DNA from: Streptomyces yatensis | GTDB lineage: Bacteria > Actinomycetota > Actinomycetes > Streptomycetales > Streptomycetaceae | Assembly (NCBI RefSeq): GCF_018069625.1 | Contig: NZ_CP072941.1 | Coordinates: 434,001 to 498,000 of the forward strand | Direction: 5' to 3' | Length of the DNA stretch: 64,000 bases | Shown here: positions 24,747-32,900 of the stretch, piece by piece | Position numbering within the stretch: the stretch's first letter is position 1 | Layout of the letters: every line of letters begins with the position of its first letter | Program-made: the position numbers and the translations under genes | Notes under the pieces: model-generated | What the model saw: only the letters and a program-made list of their open reading frames with translations | Database searches by the model: none | What the model was told of the DNA's origin: nothing

Positions 24747-25385
24747 CTACACCCCGGAGCCCTCCCCCGGCAACGCGGTGAGGAGCTCGCTCGTGGTGAG
24801 GATGGCATGGGCGAACGTGGGGCCGTTCAGCTCATGCGCGGAATGCATCATCTCGGGTGTGGCGGCGGCGGTGGCGTCACGGACCAGCGTGACCTGGTAG
24901 CCGAGCTCCATGGCGAAGCGCCCGGTGGACTCGATGCAGGTGTTCGCCAGCAGTCCGACGAGGATCACATGGGTGATGCCGTGCTGCCTGAGCTGCATAT
25001 TCAGGTCGGTGTTGGCGAACCCGCTCTGCGCCCAGTGCTCATGGGCCACCACCTCCCCCGGCCGCGGCTGGAAGTCGGGATGGAACTCCCCGCCCCAGGT
25101 GCCCCGGGCGAAGCTGTGCCGGACCATGATGTTCCGCTGGGTCGGGTTGGGGTGGGTCCACGACTCGTAGTCACCCGGCTCCCAGCGGCGGTGCGGGACG
25201 AACACCACCCGCACCCCGGACTGCCGGGCGGTGCCGACGACGGCACGGAGGTTGTCGAGCAGACCGACCTTCTGGGCCACGCTCTGCACGACCGGCCAGA
25301 CCTTGCCTCCCTCGGAGAGGAAGTCGTTGTACGGGTCGACGAGCAGCACCGCCGTTCGCCGGGGGTCATAGGTCTCGGCTGCCAT
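24747..25385 (-). CDS. Isochorismatase-family cysteine hydrolase
   Basis: A 212-residue alpha/beta hydrolase. The catalytic triad elements are the Asp in LLVDPYNDFL, a central Lys/Arg region, and the Cys in HVILVGLLANTCIESTGR. The tail LVRDATAAATPEMMH is also typical. Members hydrolyse isochorismate, nicotinamide, biuret or similar amides or ethers; no specificity can be read here. The ATG at 25385 has a strong GGAGGAG 5 nt upstream, so the longer 228-residue version is not used. It is divergent from the TetR-EamA pair across a region with a TetR-type operator and may be part of that response. Confidence 0.85.
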   Translation of the reverse strand: MAAETYDPRRTAVLLVDPYNDFLSEGGKVWPVVQSVAQKVGLLDNLRAVVGTARQSGVRVVFVPHRRWEPGDYESWTHPNPTQRNIMVRHSFARGTWGGEFHPDFQPRPGEVVAHEHWAQSGFANTDLNMQLRQHGITHVILVGLLANTCIESTGRFAMELGYQVTLVRDATAAATPEMMHSAHELNGPTFAHAILTTSELLTALPGEGSGV

Positions 25386-25540
25386 GATCTCTCCTCCGCC
25401 CTCTGGAAGATCACCATCGCCCGAGCAGGCCACGTCCTGGCCCGTTCGAGTGCCCGCCGTTCTGCCGCTCAGTCGGCGACGGCCGTGGGGGCCGACCGCT
25501 GGTGAAACCCACTTCCCGGATCTCCCATCGCCCCTCTACA

Positions 25541-25558
25541 GTAGGTAGACCTACCTAC
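25541..25558. promoter_or_regulatory. TetR-type operator
   Basis: GTAGGTAG (25541-25548) and CTACCTAC (25551-25558) form a perfect 8-bp inverted repeat with a 2-bp centre, followed by another CTA. It lies 22 bp before the TetR start codon, in the region shared with the divergent isochorismatase-like gene. Confidence 0.8.
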
Positions 25559-25580
25559 CTAATCTGTCGGGGTGCATGCG

Positions 25581-26186
25581 ATGAGTGAGACCGGTACGAG
25601 GACGACGGATCCCGGCAGGCGGCGGCCCGCCCGGGAGCGCCTGCTGGCGGCCGCCGCGCGGCGCTTCTACGCCGACGGCGTGACGGCGACCGGAATCGAC
25701 ACGATCACCACCGAGGCCGGCGTGGCGAAGATGAGCCTGTACAACAACTTCTCCTCCAAGTCCGATCTCGTCAGGGCCTATCTCGATGCCCGGCACGAGG
25801 AGTGGCTCGCGCTGTACGCCTCCCGGCTGGAGCGGGCCCAGAACCCCCGCGAGGGTGTCCTCGCGGCCTTCGACGCCTACGCCGATCACGCGGCGTTCGC
25901 CTACGAGCGCGGCTTTCGCGGCTGCGGGCTGCTCAACGCGGCCGCCGAGCTGCCCGCCGGAGACGAAGGGCGGAGTGTCGTACGCCGCCACAAGGAGCAG
26001 GTCGAGCGCCTGATCGCCGGGCATCTCGAAGAGCTGCTGCCCGAGCGCCCCGACGACGTGCGCACCATGGCGGAGCACCTGTCGTTCCTGTTGGAGGGCG
26101 CGATGGCGCGGGCCGGGCTGGAAGGCGACGGCAGCCGGCTGCGGCACGCCCGCGCGATGGCGGCGGCCCTGCTGGACAGGCTGTGA
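25581..26186 (+). CDS. TetR-family regulator
   Basis: A 201-residue regulator. The N-terminal helix-turn-helix reads RLLAAAARRFYADG, then TGIDTITTEAGVAKMSLYNNF, a textbook TetR recognition region. The rest is a helical ligand-binding domain with LLEGAMARAGLEGD near the end. The ATG at 25581 has GGGG 8 nt upstream; a GTG 9 nt earlier is possible. Its stop overlaps the GTG start of the EamA transporter (GTGA). The palindrome at 25541-25558 lies directly upstream, so autorepression with control of the transporter is likely. Confidence 0.88.
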   Translation: MSETGTRTTDPGRRRPARERLLAAAARRFYADGVTATGIDTITTEAGVAKMSLYNNFSSKSDLVRAYLDARHEEWLALYASRLERAQNPREGVLAAFDAYADHAAFAYERGFRGCGLLNAAAELPAGDEGRSVVRRHKEQVERLIAGHLEELLPERPDDVRTMAEHLSFLLEGAMARAGLEGDGSRLRHARAMAAALLDRL

Positions 26187-27190
26187 GGCGGCCCACCGGA
26201 CACGGCGCCCGTTCGGCGGGCGCCGGATCGTTGTGTGTGCTCGCCGCGTCCGTGCTGTGGGGCACCACCGGCACCGCGGCGACCTTCGCCCCGGACGTCG
26301 GGCCCCTCGCCATCGGCGCCGTCGCCATGGGCCTGGGCGGGCTGCTCCAAGCCCTGGTCGCGGCCCCCCGCATCGCCCGTCAGGCCCCGCGGCTGCGGGC
26401 GCGGCGCGCCACCGTACTGCTCGGCGCGTTCGCGGTGGCGGTCTACCCCCTGGCGTTCTACAGCTCGATGCACCTGGCCGGAGTGGCGGTGGGAACCGTG
26501 GTGTCGATCGGCATGGCGCCACTGGCCTCAGCCGTGATCGAACGGGTCATGGACCGGCGCCGGCTGACGCGCCGCTGGACACTCGGCGCCGCCCTGGGCC
26601 TCCTCGGCACCCTCATGCTGTGCGCGGCCCAAGCCGCTCAGGCCCCCGGCGGCCGCGAGCAGCCATCCATGGCCGCCACGATGCTCGGCGTGGGGCTGGG
26701 CCTCATCGCGGCCACGACCTACGCCCTCTACTCCTGGGCGGCGCACCGGCTGATCACCCAAGGCATCGCCTCCCGCGCGGCGATGGGCGCGGTGTTCGGC
26801 CTGGGCGGACTGCTCCTCGTGCCCGTCCTCCTGGTCACCGGCGCGCCGCTGCTCGACTCCGGGTCCAATATGGCCGTCGGTGCCTACATGGCGGTGGTGC
26901 CCATGTTCGCCGGCTACGCGCTGTTCGGCTGGGGACTGGCACATGTACCCGCGAGTACGGCGACCACGCTCTCCCTGCTGGAGCCGGCCGTCGCCGCCGT
27001 GCTCGCCGTGCTGGTCATCGGCGAGCGCCTCCCCGCCGTCGGCTGGACCGGCATCGCGCTCGTCCTCGCCTGCCTGGCCGTCCTCACCGCGCCCACAGCC
27101 GTCCCCGGGCGGCGCCGGCAGCGGCCGGAAGGCGTGAGCACGGCAGCTGAGTACACCGTTGCCCGGACGGGCCCCGGGCGGGTGCCGTAG
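26183..27190 (+). CDS. EamA/DMT-superfamily transporter
   Basis: A 335-residue protein with ten predicted membrane helices in two EamA repeats. The first starts at SLCVLAASVLWGTTGTAATF and the second at GVGLGLIAATTYALYSWAAH. It ends with a cytoplasmic basic tail. The GTG start at 26183 overlaps the TetR stop by 4 nt, so the pair is translationally coupled. DMT carriers export amino acids, metabolites or drugs; here export of the TetR ligand is the simplest guess. A strong hairpin terminator follows. Confidence 0.82.
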   Translation: MRRPTGHGARSAGAGSLCVLAASVLWGTTGTAATFAPDVGPLAIGAVAMGLGGLLQALVAAPRIARQAPRLRARRATVLLGAFAVAVYPLAFYSSMHLAGVAVGTVVSIGMAPLASAVIERVMDRRRLTRRWTLGAALGLLGTLMLCAAQAAQAPGGREQPSMAATMLGVGLGLIAATTYALYSWAAHRLITQGIASRAAMGAVFGLGGLLLVPVLLVTGAPLLDSGSNMAVGAYMAVVPMFAGYALFGWGLAHVPASTATTLSLLEPAVAAVLAVLVIGERLPAVGWTGIALVLACLAVLTAPTAVPGRRRQRPEGVSTAAEYTVARTGPGRVP

Positions 27191-27209
27191 CCGCATCCGC
27201 CGACGGGCG

Positions 27210-27240
27210 GGGCGGGCGGCGGACACTCCGCCGCCCGTCC
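27210..27240. terminator. Bidirectional hairpin terminator
   Basis: CGGGCGGCGGA (27213-27223) and TCCGCCGCCCG (27227-27237) pair perfectly around a 3-nt loop, and the stem extends by up to three more pairs. It lies between the convergent ends at 27190 and 27243. Confidence 0.8.
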
Positions 27241-27242
27241 GC

Positions 27243-27584
27243 TCACTCCGCGGCGGAAAACCGCTTCGCGAGGTCGCGATGCCGGTCCGCGGCCAGCTTC
27301 GCCTGGGCCGTGCTGATGGTCGATCCGGGCATCCGCCCCAGCCGTTCGAGCTCGTCCGCGAAGCGCAGATGCTCCAGCCGCGCGTATTCACGGCAGGCAA
27401 GGCAGGTGACGTTCTCCGGCCGCGGAGAGGTCATCGCGTACGGCGCCCGCTGCCCGCATCCGGTGGCGATGTTGCTCGGCAGGTCACCGGCCAGCCCGAA
27501 GGTGGACGCCATCATGTTGCGGACGGCGGCGACGCCTCGGACCACCTTCGACTCCACATGGATATGCGGATCGTCCCCGCCCAT
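27243..27584 (-). CDS. Small hypothetical protein with CxxC zinc-binding candidate
   Basis: A 113-residue protein I cannot assign. It starts GGDDPHIHVESKVVRGVAAVRN after Met. In the middle it has GCGQRAPYAM and then VTCLACREY, giving a single-Cys/CxxC arrangement that may bind zinc. The C-terminal 45 residues are helical and charged. The ATG at 27584 has GGGGAGGG 5 nt upstream, which supports this start over the frame's first ATG. It is convergent with the EamA gene and downstream of the FAD-dehydrogenase gene's region on the opposite side; no operon partner is evident. Confidence 0.6.
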   Translation of the reverse strand: MGGDDPHIHVESKVVRGVAAVRNMMASTFGLAGDLPSNIATGCGQRAPYAMTSPRPENVTCLACREYARLEHLRFADELERLGRMPGSTISTAQAKLAADRHRDLAKRFSAAE

Positions 27585-27697
27585 GCACCCTCCCCTGCCC
27601 CCGGCGACTTGACGGGCCGGGATGCTCCCGGCCGCCCGCGGACCGCAGGAGGAGTCTGCCATGTGTCCGGTGCGCCACCGCCGCCGCGCCCGCCGGT

Positions 27698-29503
27698 TCA
27701 GGTCGCGGTCGCGGCCGCCGCCGCACGGCCCGCGGCGCGGCCCGAGAACAGGCAGCCGCCGAGGAAGGTGCCCTCCAGGGAGCGGTAGCCGTGCACTCCC
27801 CCGCCGCCGAAGCCCGAGACCTCACCGGCCGCGTACAGGCCGCTGATCGGGTTGCCGGAGGCGTCCAGGACCCGGCCGGTGAGGTCGGTCTGGAGGCCGC
27901 CGAGGGTCTTGCGGGTGAGGATGTTGAGGCGCACGGCGATCAGCGGTCCGGCGGACGGGTCCAGGATCCGGTGTGCGGAGGCGGTGCGGCTGAGCGTGTC
28001 CCCGGGGTAGGCGAGCGCGTTGCGGATGCCCATGACCTGGACGTCCTTGGTGTACGGGTTGGCGATCTCGCGGTCGCGGGCCTCGATCTGCCGGGTGAGG
28101 TCGGCCAGGTCGATGAGGTTGTCGCCGGTCAACTTGTTCATGCCCGCGACCAGTTGGGGCAGGGTGCCCGCGACGACGAAGTCCTCGCCCTTGTCCCGGA
28201 ACCGCTGGATCGGCTCGGGTGTCTGCCAGATGCGGGAGAGGAGCTGCAGGATGTCCTTGTTGGTCAGGTCCGGGTTCTGCTCGGAGCCCGAGAGCGCGAA
28301 CTCCTTGGCGATGATCTTCTGGGTGGTGACGAACCAGGAGTAGTCATAGCCGGTGGCGGTGATCGTCTCGAGGGTGTGCAGGGTGTCGTAGCCCGGGATG
28401 TCGGGGGTGGAGAAGCGCTTGCCCTTCGCGTCGAACCACATCGACGAGGGGCCCGGCAGAATGCGGATGCCGTGGCCGGGCCAGATCGGGTCGTAGTTTC
28501 TGAGGCCCTCGGTGTAGTGCCACATGCGGTCGGGGTTGACGATCCGTCCGCCCGCCTTCTCGGTGATCGCGAGCATCCGGCCGTCCACATACGCCGGGAC
28601 GCCGGTGACCATGAACTTCGGCGGTGAGCCGAGCCGGTCGGGCCAGTTCCGCCGTACGAGATCGTGGTTGGCGCCGATGCCGCCCGAGGTGACGATCACC
28701 ACCGGGGCGTTGAGCTCGAAGTGGCCGACCACGGTGCGCGAGGTGGGCTTGCCGCGGGCGGCGTCGCTGGGCTCCAGGATCGCGCCGCTGACCCCGGTGA
28801 CGGCACCGCCGGTGACCACCAGATCGTCCACCCGGTGCCGGAACGTGAAGGTCACCCGCCCGTCCTTCGCGGCGGCCCGCACCTTCTTCTCGAACGGCTC
28901 GACCACGGCCGGACCGGTGCCCCAGGTGACATGGAAACGCGGCACCGAGTTGCCGTGCCCGTCCGCGAGGCCGCCGCCGCGCTCGGCCCAGCCGACGATC
29001 GGGAACCACCGCACGCCGAGCCCGTGCAGCCAGGACCGCTTCTCCCCGGCGGCGAAGTCCACGTACGCCTCGGCCCATTTGCGGGCCCAGTAGTCCTGGC
29101 CGCCGGGATCAAAGACGCCACGGTCGAAGCCGGCCGTGCCGAGCCAGTCCTGCCAGGCCAGTTCATGGGTGTCCTTGATGCCCATCAGCCGCTGTTCCTC
29201 GGAGTCGACGAAGAACAGGCCGCCGAAGGACCAGAACGCCTGGCCGCCGAGGTTGCTCTCGGGCTCCTGGTCGAGGAGGAGCACCTTGCGTCCCGCGGCC
29301 GCCAGTTCCGCCGTGGCGACCAGCCCGGCGAGCCCGCCGCCGACCACGATGGCGTCCGCGTCCGAGGACGCCCCGGAGGCGGCGAAGGCCGGGACCGCCG
29401 CCTGGGCGAGCGCGGCACCGGCGAGCACACCGCCCGCCGCCGTCAGGGCGTGGCGGCGGCTGATCCCGGCCGGCGAGGCGGAATTCTCTGTGGAGTTCTC
29501 CAT
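27698..29503 (-). CDS. Exported FAD-binding dehydrogenase (fumarate reductase/KstD type)
   Basis: A 601-residue flavoprotein with a twin-arginine signal (ISRRHALTAAGG, then an Ala-rich hydrophobic segment to about residue 43). The FAD motif is DAIVVGGGLAGLVATAELAAAGRKVLLLD, given by its core GGGLAGLVAT. The C-terminus carries SGLYAAGEVSGFGGGGVHG and EGTFLGGCLFSGR, which close the FAD site in fumarate reductase/3-ketosteroid dehydrogenase-type enzymes. The substrate is unknown. The ATG at 29503 has GGAAGG 7 nt upstream. It lies 155 bp after the [2Fe-2S] protein gene on the same strand and could be read from the same transcript. Confidence 0.87.
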   Translation of the reverse strand: MENSTENSASPAGISRRHALTAAGGVLAGAALAQAAVPAFAASGASSDADAIVVGGGLAGLVATAELAAAGRKVLLLDQEPESNLGGQAFWSFGGLFFVDSEEQRLMGIKDTHELAWQDWLGTAGFDRGVFDPGGQDYWARKWAEAYVDFAAGEKRSWLHGLGVRWFPIVGWAERGGGLADGHGNSVPRFHVTWGTGPAVVEPFEKKVRAAAKDGRVTFTFRHRVDDLVVTGGAVTGVSGAILEPSDAARGKPTSRTVVGHFELNAPVVIVTSGGIGANHDLVRRNWPDRLGSPPKFMVTGVPAYVDGRMLAITEKAGGRIVNPDRMWHYTEGLRNYDPIWPGHGIRILPGPSSMWFDAKGKRFSTPDIPGYDTLHTLETITATGYDYSWFVTTQKIIAKEFALSGSEQNPDLTNKDILQLLSRIWQTPEPIQRFRDKGEDFVVAGTLPQLVAGMNKLTGDNLIDLADLTRQIEARDREIANPYTKDVQVMGIRNALAYPGDTLSRTASAHRILDPSAGPLIAVRLNILTRKTLGGLQTDLTGRVLDASGNPISGLYAAGEVSGFGGGGVHGYRSLEGTFLGGCLFSGRAAGRAAAAATAT

Positions 29504-29658
29504 GGGCTGCCTTCCGGAAGGGGTTCGGAGGGTGCGGGAGATGCGAAGGGGATTGCCGCGACGGCAACGTGTTACCGACGGTAGCCCACCGGGTGCGGGG
29601 CCGCCAGACTCCTGCCCCCGATGAGCAACTCCCGTACGCCGCAGGGAACTTCGGACGG

Positions 29659-30042
29659 TCAGCGCCCGCCGGATGTTGACTCGGGCGAGGCGCTCCGCCG
29701 TGGCGAGAAGGCGTACAGATCGAGGATGTCGGGCAGCGGTGCCACCCCGGGACCGCCCGCCGCGACCCAGGCCACGATGTCCTGCGTCGCGTCCGTGTCG
29801 TTGACCAGCCCGAGCCACACCGGCCTGCCCCCGGCGGCACGTCCAGCGGCCGACGGCTGCACCACGACCACATTGGCCTGATCGCAGACGTCCAGACACT
29901 CGGAGACGCGTACGGGCACCTCCTCACGGAGCCGCGCGAGCTGCGCCGCATGGTCGATTCCGGTCACCTTGGGGCTGCCGCAGCAGCAGTCCCGGCATAC
30001 GGTCACCCGGCAGGGCACCGGGTCGGTCGGCCTGACAGGCAT
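29659..30042 (-). CDS. Cobalamin-regulated [2Fe-2S] ferredoxin-like protein
   Basis: A 127-residue thioredoxin-fold [2Fe-2S] protein. The first ligands lie in VCRDCCCGSPK (residues about 14-22), and the second pair in SECLDVCDQANVVVV (about 48-56). The remainder (GRPVWLGLVN, IVAWVAAGG) completes the small ferredoxin fold. Such stand-alone proteins are electron carriers or redox sensors. A cobalamin riboswitch occupies the 5' leader (30095-30285), so the gene should be off when B12 is plentiful. That points to a role in cobalt/B12 metabolism or in a B12-independent alternative. I prefer the ATG at 30042, preceded by GGAGGAGG about 10 nt upstream. Confidence 0.82.
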   Translation of the reverse strand: MPVRPTDPVPCRVTVCRDCCCGSPKVTGIDHAAQLARLREEVPVRVSECLDVCDQANVVVVQPSAAGRAAGGRPVWLGLVNDTDATQDIVAWVAAGGPGVAPLPDILDLYAFSPRRSASPESTSGGR

Positions 30043-30094
30043 GGCGCATCGCCCTCCTCCGGGGAAGTCCGCCCCGGTTTGCGTCGAGGAGGCG

Positions 30095-30285
30095 ACCGCG
30101 TGAGTCTCCTGGCTCTCGGGTCGATGCTCGTCCCGGCCTTCCCACCCGCGCGTACGGGCAGTGGCCTGTTCGGGATCCGCTCGCCGATCACAGTGGCGGC
30201 ACCGCGCCGGATTCACACCGGCTTCCTCGTTCCGCCGTCGCCCTTGTCGCCCGGCATCATCGCATCCCGGGCACCGCCGCACCAT
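30095..30285 (-). promoter_or_regulatory. Cobalamin (AdoCbl-type) riboswitch
   Basis: Read on the minus strand, the leader contains the class hallmarks in order: GGTGCCCGGGATG at its 5' side (complement of about 30263-30275), GGAAGCCGGTG and GAATCCGGCGCGG (about 30202-30226), the B12 box GCCGCCACTGTGATCGG (30184-30200), and a downstream AGCCAGGAGACTCACG (about 30098-30113). About 55 nt later the [2Fe-2S] gene starts; its ribosome binding site lies in the likely expression platform. Confidence 0.92.
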
Positions 30286-30324
30286 GTGGCCCCCGCTCGC
30301 GGGAGGGCCACGGACGGGTCGGCG

Positions 30325-32301
30325 TCAGTCGCGGCGGGCCGCCGCCCCCGCGAGGATTTCGCCCAGGCCCTGGCGGGTGGCCGCCAGCACCACGCGGTCG
30401 TGCGGGCGCAGGACATAGCCGGGGTGCAGATCCCACACCAGGGCGGGCTCCTGGGTGGCGCCGTCGTCACGAGGCGCCGCGGCGAGGTCGCGTTGCCGGT
30501 CGGCGGGTTCCGCCGCGTCCAGCGCGATCACCCGCCAGGCGCCCGGCGCGAACGCCTCGGCGACGGTACGCCCCTCCAGTTGCGGATGCCCGGCGACATG
30601 CAGGGCGGCGAAGAGCAGCACCCTGCGCTCGACCGGTATGGCGCCCAGGATCTGACGCCCCATCATCGCCCCCGCGAACGCCGGTGCCGCCAGGCTGGAG
30701 ACGCTGCGGCTGCGGGTGAGGGCCCGCGGATGGGCCGCGCGCAGTGTGCGGTAGACGGCGGTGGCGAAGCGGTCGTCGTACAGGCGCAGCGCCACCCGCA
30801 GCCGGGGCTTGACCGAGCGGGCGTACAGCGTCGCCTCCAGGTTGGTGGTGTCGACGCTGGTCAGGGCGAGCAGGGAGTGTGCCCGCTGGATCTTGGCGGC
30901 CTCCAGGACGCCCTCCTGGGTGACATCGCCGATGACCGTCGGCACCCCCAGCCTGCGGGCCAGCGGGATGCCGCGCGCCCCGGGGTCCTCCTCCACGCAC
31001 ACCACGGGGATGTCCATCTCACGGAGTCTGGCCAGGACGCGGGTGCCGACCTTGCCGAGCCCGAGCAGCACGACATGGCCGGAGAGGCCGCGCGGAGGGC
31101 GGCGCAGCGCGGAGGCGGTGCGGAAGGTGCCCAGCGCTTCGAGCGCGGCGGCCACCAGGACGGGCAGCATCAGCAGTCCGATCAGCCCGGACAGCAGCTG
31201 GAGGACTTTGCGCCCGGTCGGCTCGTCCAGCGCCGGGTCGTCGATCGCCAGCACATCGAGCACCGTGAGGTAGGCGGCGCGGAGCAGACCCGCGCCGGTG
31301 AGCTGCCAGGAGGCGATGGTGAGGGCGAGCACGGCGATCGCCATTCCGGCGACGGACCAGCGCAGCCGGCGGGAGAACAGCGAGGCGAGGGGCAGTCTGC
31401 GGGTGCCGAGCCGCCGGGGCGGCAGCGGTGGTCCGGTGGCGGAGACGGCCTCCAGCACCACCGTGTCGCGCCCGGTGGCGGCGGCCACTTCCTCGTCTCC
31501 GGGCAGCAGCTTGGGCCCTTCGTCGCCGCTGCTGTCGGAGCCCTCGCTGCCGCCGGGGTCGCTGGTGGTGGACGAGAGCAGGGCGAGGGTGCACAGCCCC
31601 GGGCGGGCCACCTCGTCGGGGCCGGGCGGGGTGCGCTCGGCCGCGCGCAGCAGCAGCCCGTCGGCCTGCAGGACTTTGCTGGTGCCCGCGACGGCGGTGG
31701 CCGCCAGGGCGGGCGCCGCGGTGTCGGCGTCCGACAGTACGGTGGTGGTGGCGTCCAGCTCTGCCGGGTCCATACCGGGATCCGCCACCCGCGCCGCCTC
31801 GTCGAGGAGTTCCTCCAGATGCTGGCCGAGCTTGCGGTTGTAGAGCCGGATCACCAGCCGCAGCCGGGGGTTGAGGCGGCGGGCGCGGAGGGCGGCGTGG
31901 ATGTTCGCCTCGTCGTCGTCATGGACCAGGGCGAGCGCCGTCGCGTGCTCCGCGCCCGCCTCGGTCAGCACCTCTTCGTCGAGCGCCGGGACCTCCATGA
32001 CCCGCACTCCCCCGTCCGGAGCGGGGTCGTCCGCGGTCTGCCGGGGCAGCGGGACCCGTCCGACGGCCGCGCTGAACCGGCCGAAGAGCGCGGAGGTACG
32101 GCCGCCCGGCCACCATCCCGCCGCCCGCTGCCCGGCCGGGTCCGCCAGGGGCGCGCCGCCGGGGATGACGACCGTCACCCGGGTCCGGTAGACGTAGTGG
32201 AGTTCGGCGGCGAGGCGGTGGGCGAGCGCGTCGTCACCGCACACGACCATATGGGCCGCCCCCGAGGGGATCGGCGGGGCGGAGGTGGAGGTGGAGAACA
32301 C
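30325..32301 (-). CDS. Two-RCK (TrkA-N) channel-like membrane protein with degenerate filter
   Basis: A 658-residue protein. Residues about 15-270 form a first TrkA-N-like nucleotide-binding domain (HMVVCGDDALAHRLAAEL). Helices are at about 308-330 (WSVAGMAIAVLALTIASW) and 368-392 (LLSGLIGLLMLPVLVAAA), with a re-entrant-like stretch between them. A second TrkA-N domain starts GHVVLLGLGKVGTRVL and a TrkA-C-like part ends at the C-terminus. The inter-helix segment AAYLTVLDVLAIDDPALDE lines up with a potassium-channel pore loop, but the TVGYGD filter is missing. It is probably an ion-flux or regulatory protein of the membrane, not a classical potassium channel. The start is GTG; a later ATG at 32250 is possible. 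Confidence 0.75.
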   Translation of the reverse strand: MFSTSTSAPPIPSGAAHMVVCGDDALAHRLAAELHYVYRTRVTVVIPGGAPLADPAGQRAAGWWPGGRTSALFGRFSAAVGRVPLPRQTADDPAPDGGVRVMEVPALDEEVLTEAGAEHATALALVHDDDEANIHAALRARRLNPRLRLVIRLYNRKLGQHLEELLDEAARVADPGMDPAELDATTTVLSDADTAAPALAATAVAGTSKVLQADGLLLRAAERTPPGPDEVARPGLCTLALLSSTTSDPGGSEGSDSSGDEGPKLLPGDEEVAAATGRDTVVLEAVSATGPPLPPRRLGTRRLPLASLFSRRLRWSVAGMAIAVLALTIASWQLTGAGLLRAAYLTVLDVLAIDDPALDEPTGRKVLQLLSGLIGLLMLPVLVAAALEALGTFRTASALRRPPRGLSGHVVLLGLGKVGTRVLARLREMDIPVVCVEEDPGARGIPLARRLGVPTVIGDVTQEGVLEAAKIQRAHSLLALTSVDTTNLEATLYARSVKPRLRVALRLYDDRFATAVYRTLRAAHPRALTRSRSVSSLAAPAFAGAMMGRQILGAIPVERRVLLFAALHVAGHPQLEGRTVAEAFAPGAWRVIALDAAEPADRQRDLAAAPRDDGATQEPALVWDLHPGYVLRPHDRVVLAATRQGLGEILAGAAARRD

Positions 32302-32474
32302 GACGGCGAAGCCCCCCGTTGGTCCGTGATGCCGTGGGTCGTCCGGGCGGGGTACGGCGGCCGCGGTCTCCGGCGGCCGGCATCCGCGCTCCGGCGGTCA
32401 TGATCAGACCGTACCTGGTGGGCTGTCCAAGGGAGTTGGGCACCGGGGGCGGGCGGCCGGGGCGCCCCGTGCGC

Positions 32475-32708
32475 TCACTCCCTGGGGGCTCCGCAGCGCG
32501 CACAGCGGGCGAAGGACGCGGTGTCCTGGATCGCGCCGCAGTCGGCGCAGACCCGATCCAGCCAGCAGGCGGGCTCCCCGCCCTCGGGCTCGGCGCGCGC
32601 CGGGTCCGGGTCCGGGTCCGCCGATTCACTGTTCGCGATCTGCCGGTTCACCGTTTCCCGGTTCGCCGTCTCCCGGTCCGGGTCGCCGGGTCGAGCCATG
32701 CCGCTCAT
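32475..32708 (-). CDS. Small zinc-ribbon protein
   Basis: A 77-residue protein. The N-terminal half is disordered and Asp/Glu/Pro-rich. The C-terminal 30 residues contain CADCG and CARCG, 14 residues apart, a two-CxxC zinc ribbon of the double-zinc-ribbon kind. GGAGG lies 8 nt before the ATG at 32708. It is upstream of the TrkA-N gene on the same strand (173 bp apart). Function unknown; such ribbons often act in protein-protein contacts. Confidence 0.6.
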   Translation of the reverse strand: MSGMARPGDPDRETANRETVNRQIANSESADPDPDPARAEPEGGEPACWLDRVCADCGAIQDTASFARCARCGAPRE

Positions 32709-32857
32709 CGTGTGCGCCTCCCTGTCCGGACCGTACGCGGGTCCATCCGCCGACCCTCCACCCGTGGCTCCATCCCGGGAAGCGGTCCCACTATAGATCC
32801 GATCTCTCAACCGCCAATGACCCTTGACGGGGCGTAATGACGCCCGCCCCCTCCCCA

Positions 32858-32878
32858 GTTATCGGATGACTCGGTAAC
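32858..32878. promoter_or_regulatory. Imperfect palindrome upstream of the GH97 gene
   Basis: GTTATCGG and TCGGTAAC flank a short centre, giving GTTA-x-CG...CG-x-TAAC over 21 bp. It lies 23 bp before the GH97 start codon and looks like an operator for a sugar-responsive regulator. Confidence 0.4.
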
Positions 32879-32900
32879 GTATCCGCCTCGGGAGGCAACA

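Noticed and set aside
32821..32850. A TTGACG word as the -35 of the GH97 promoter
   Set aside because: No plausible -10 lies 16-18 bp downstream; the following bases are C-rich.
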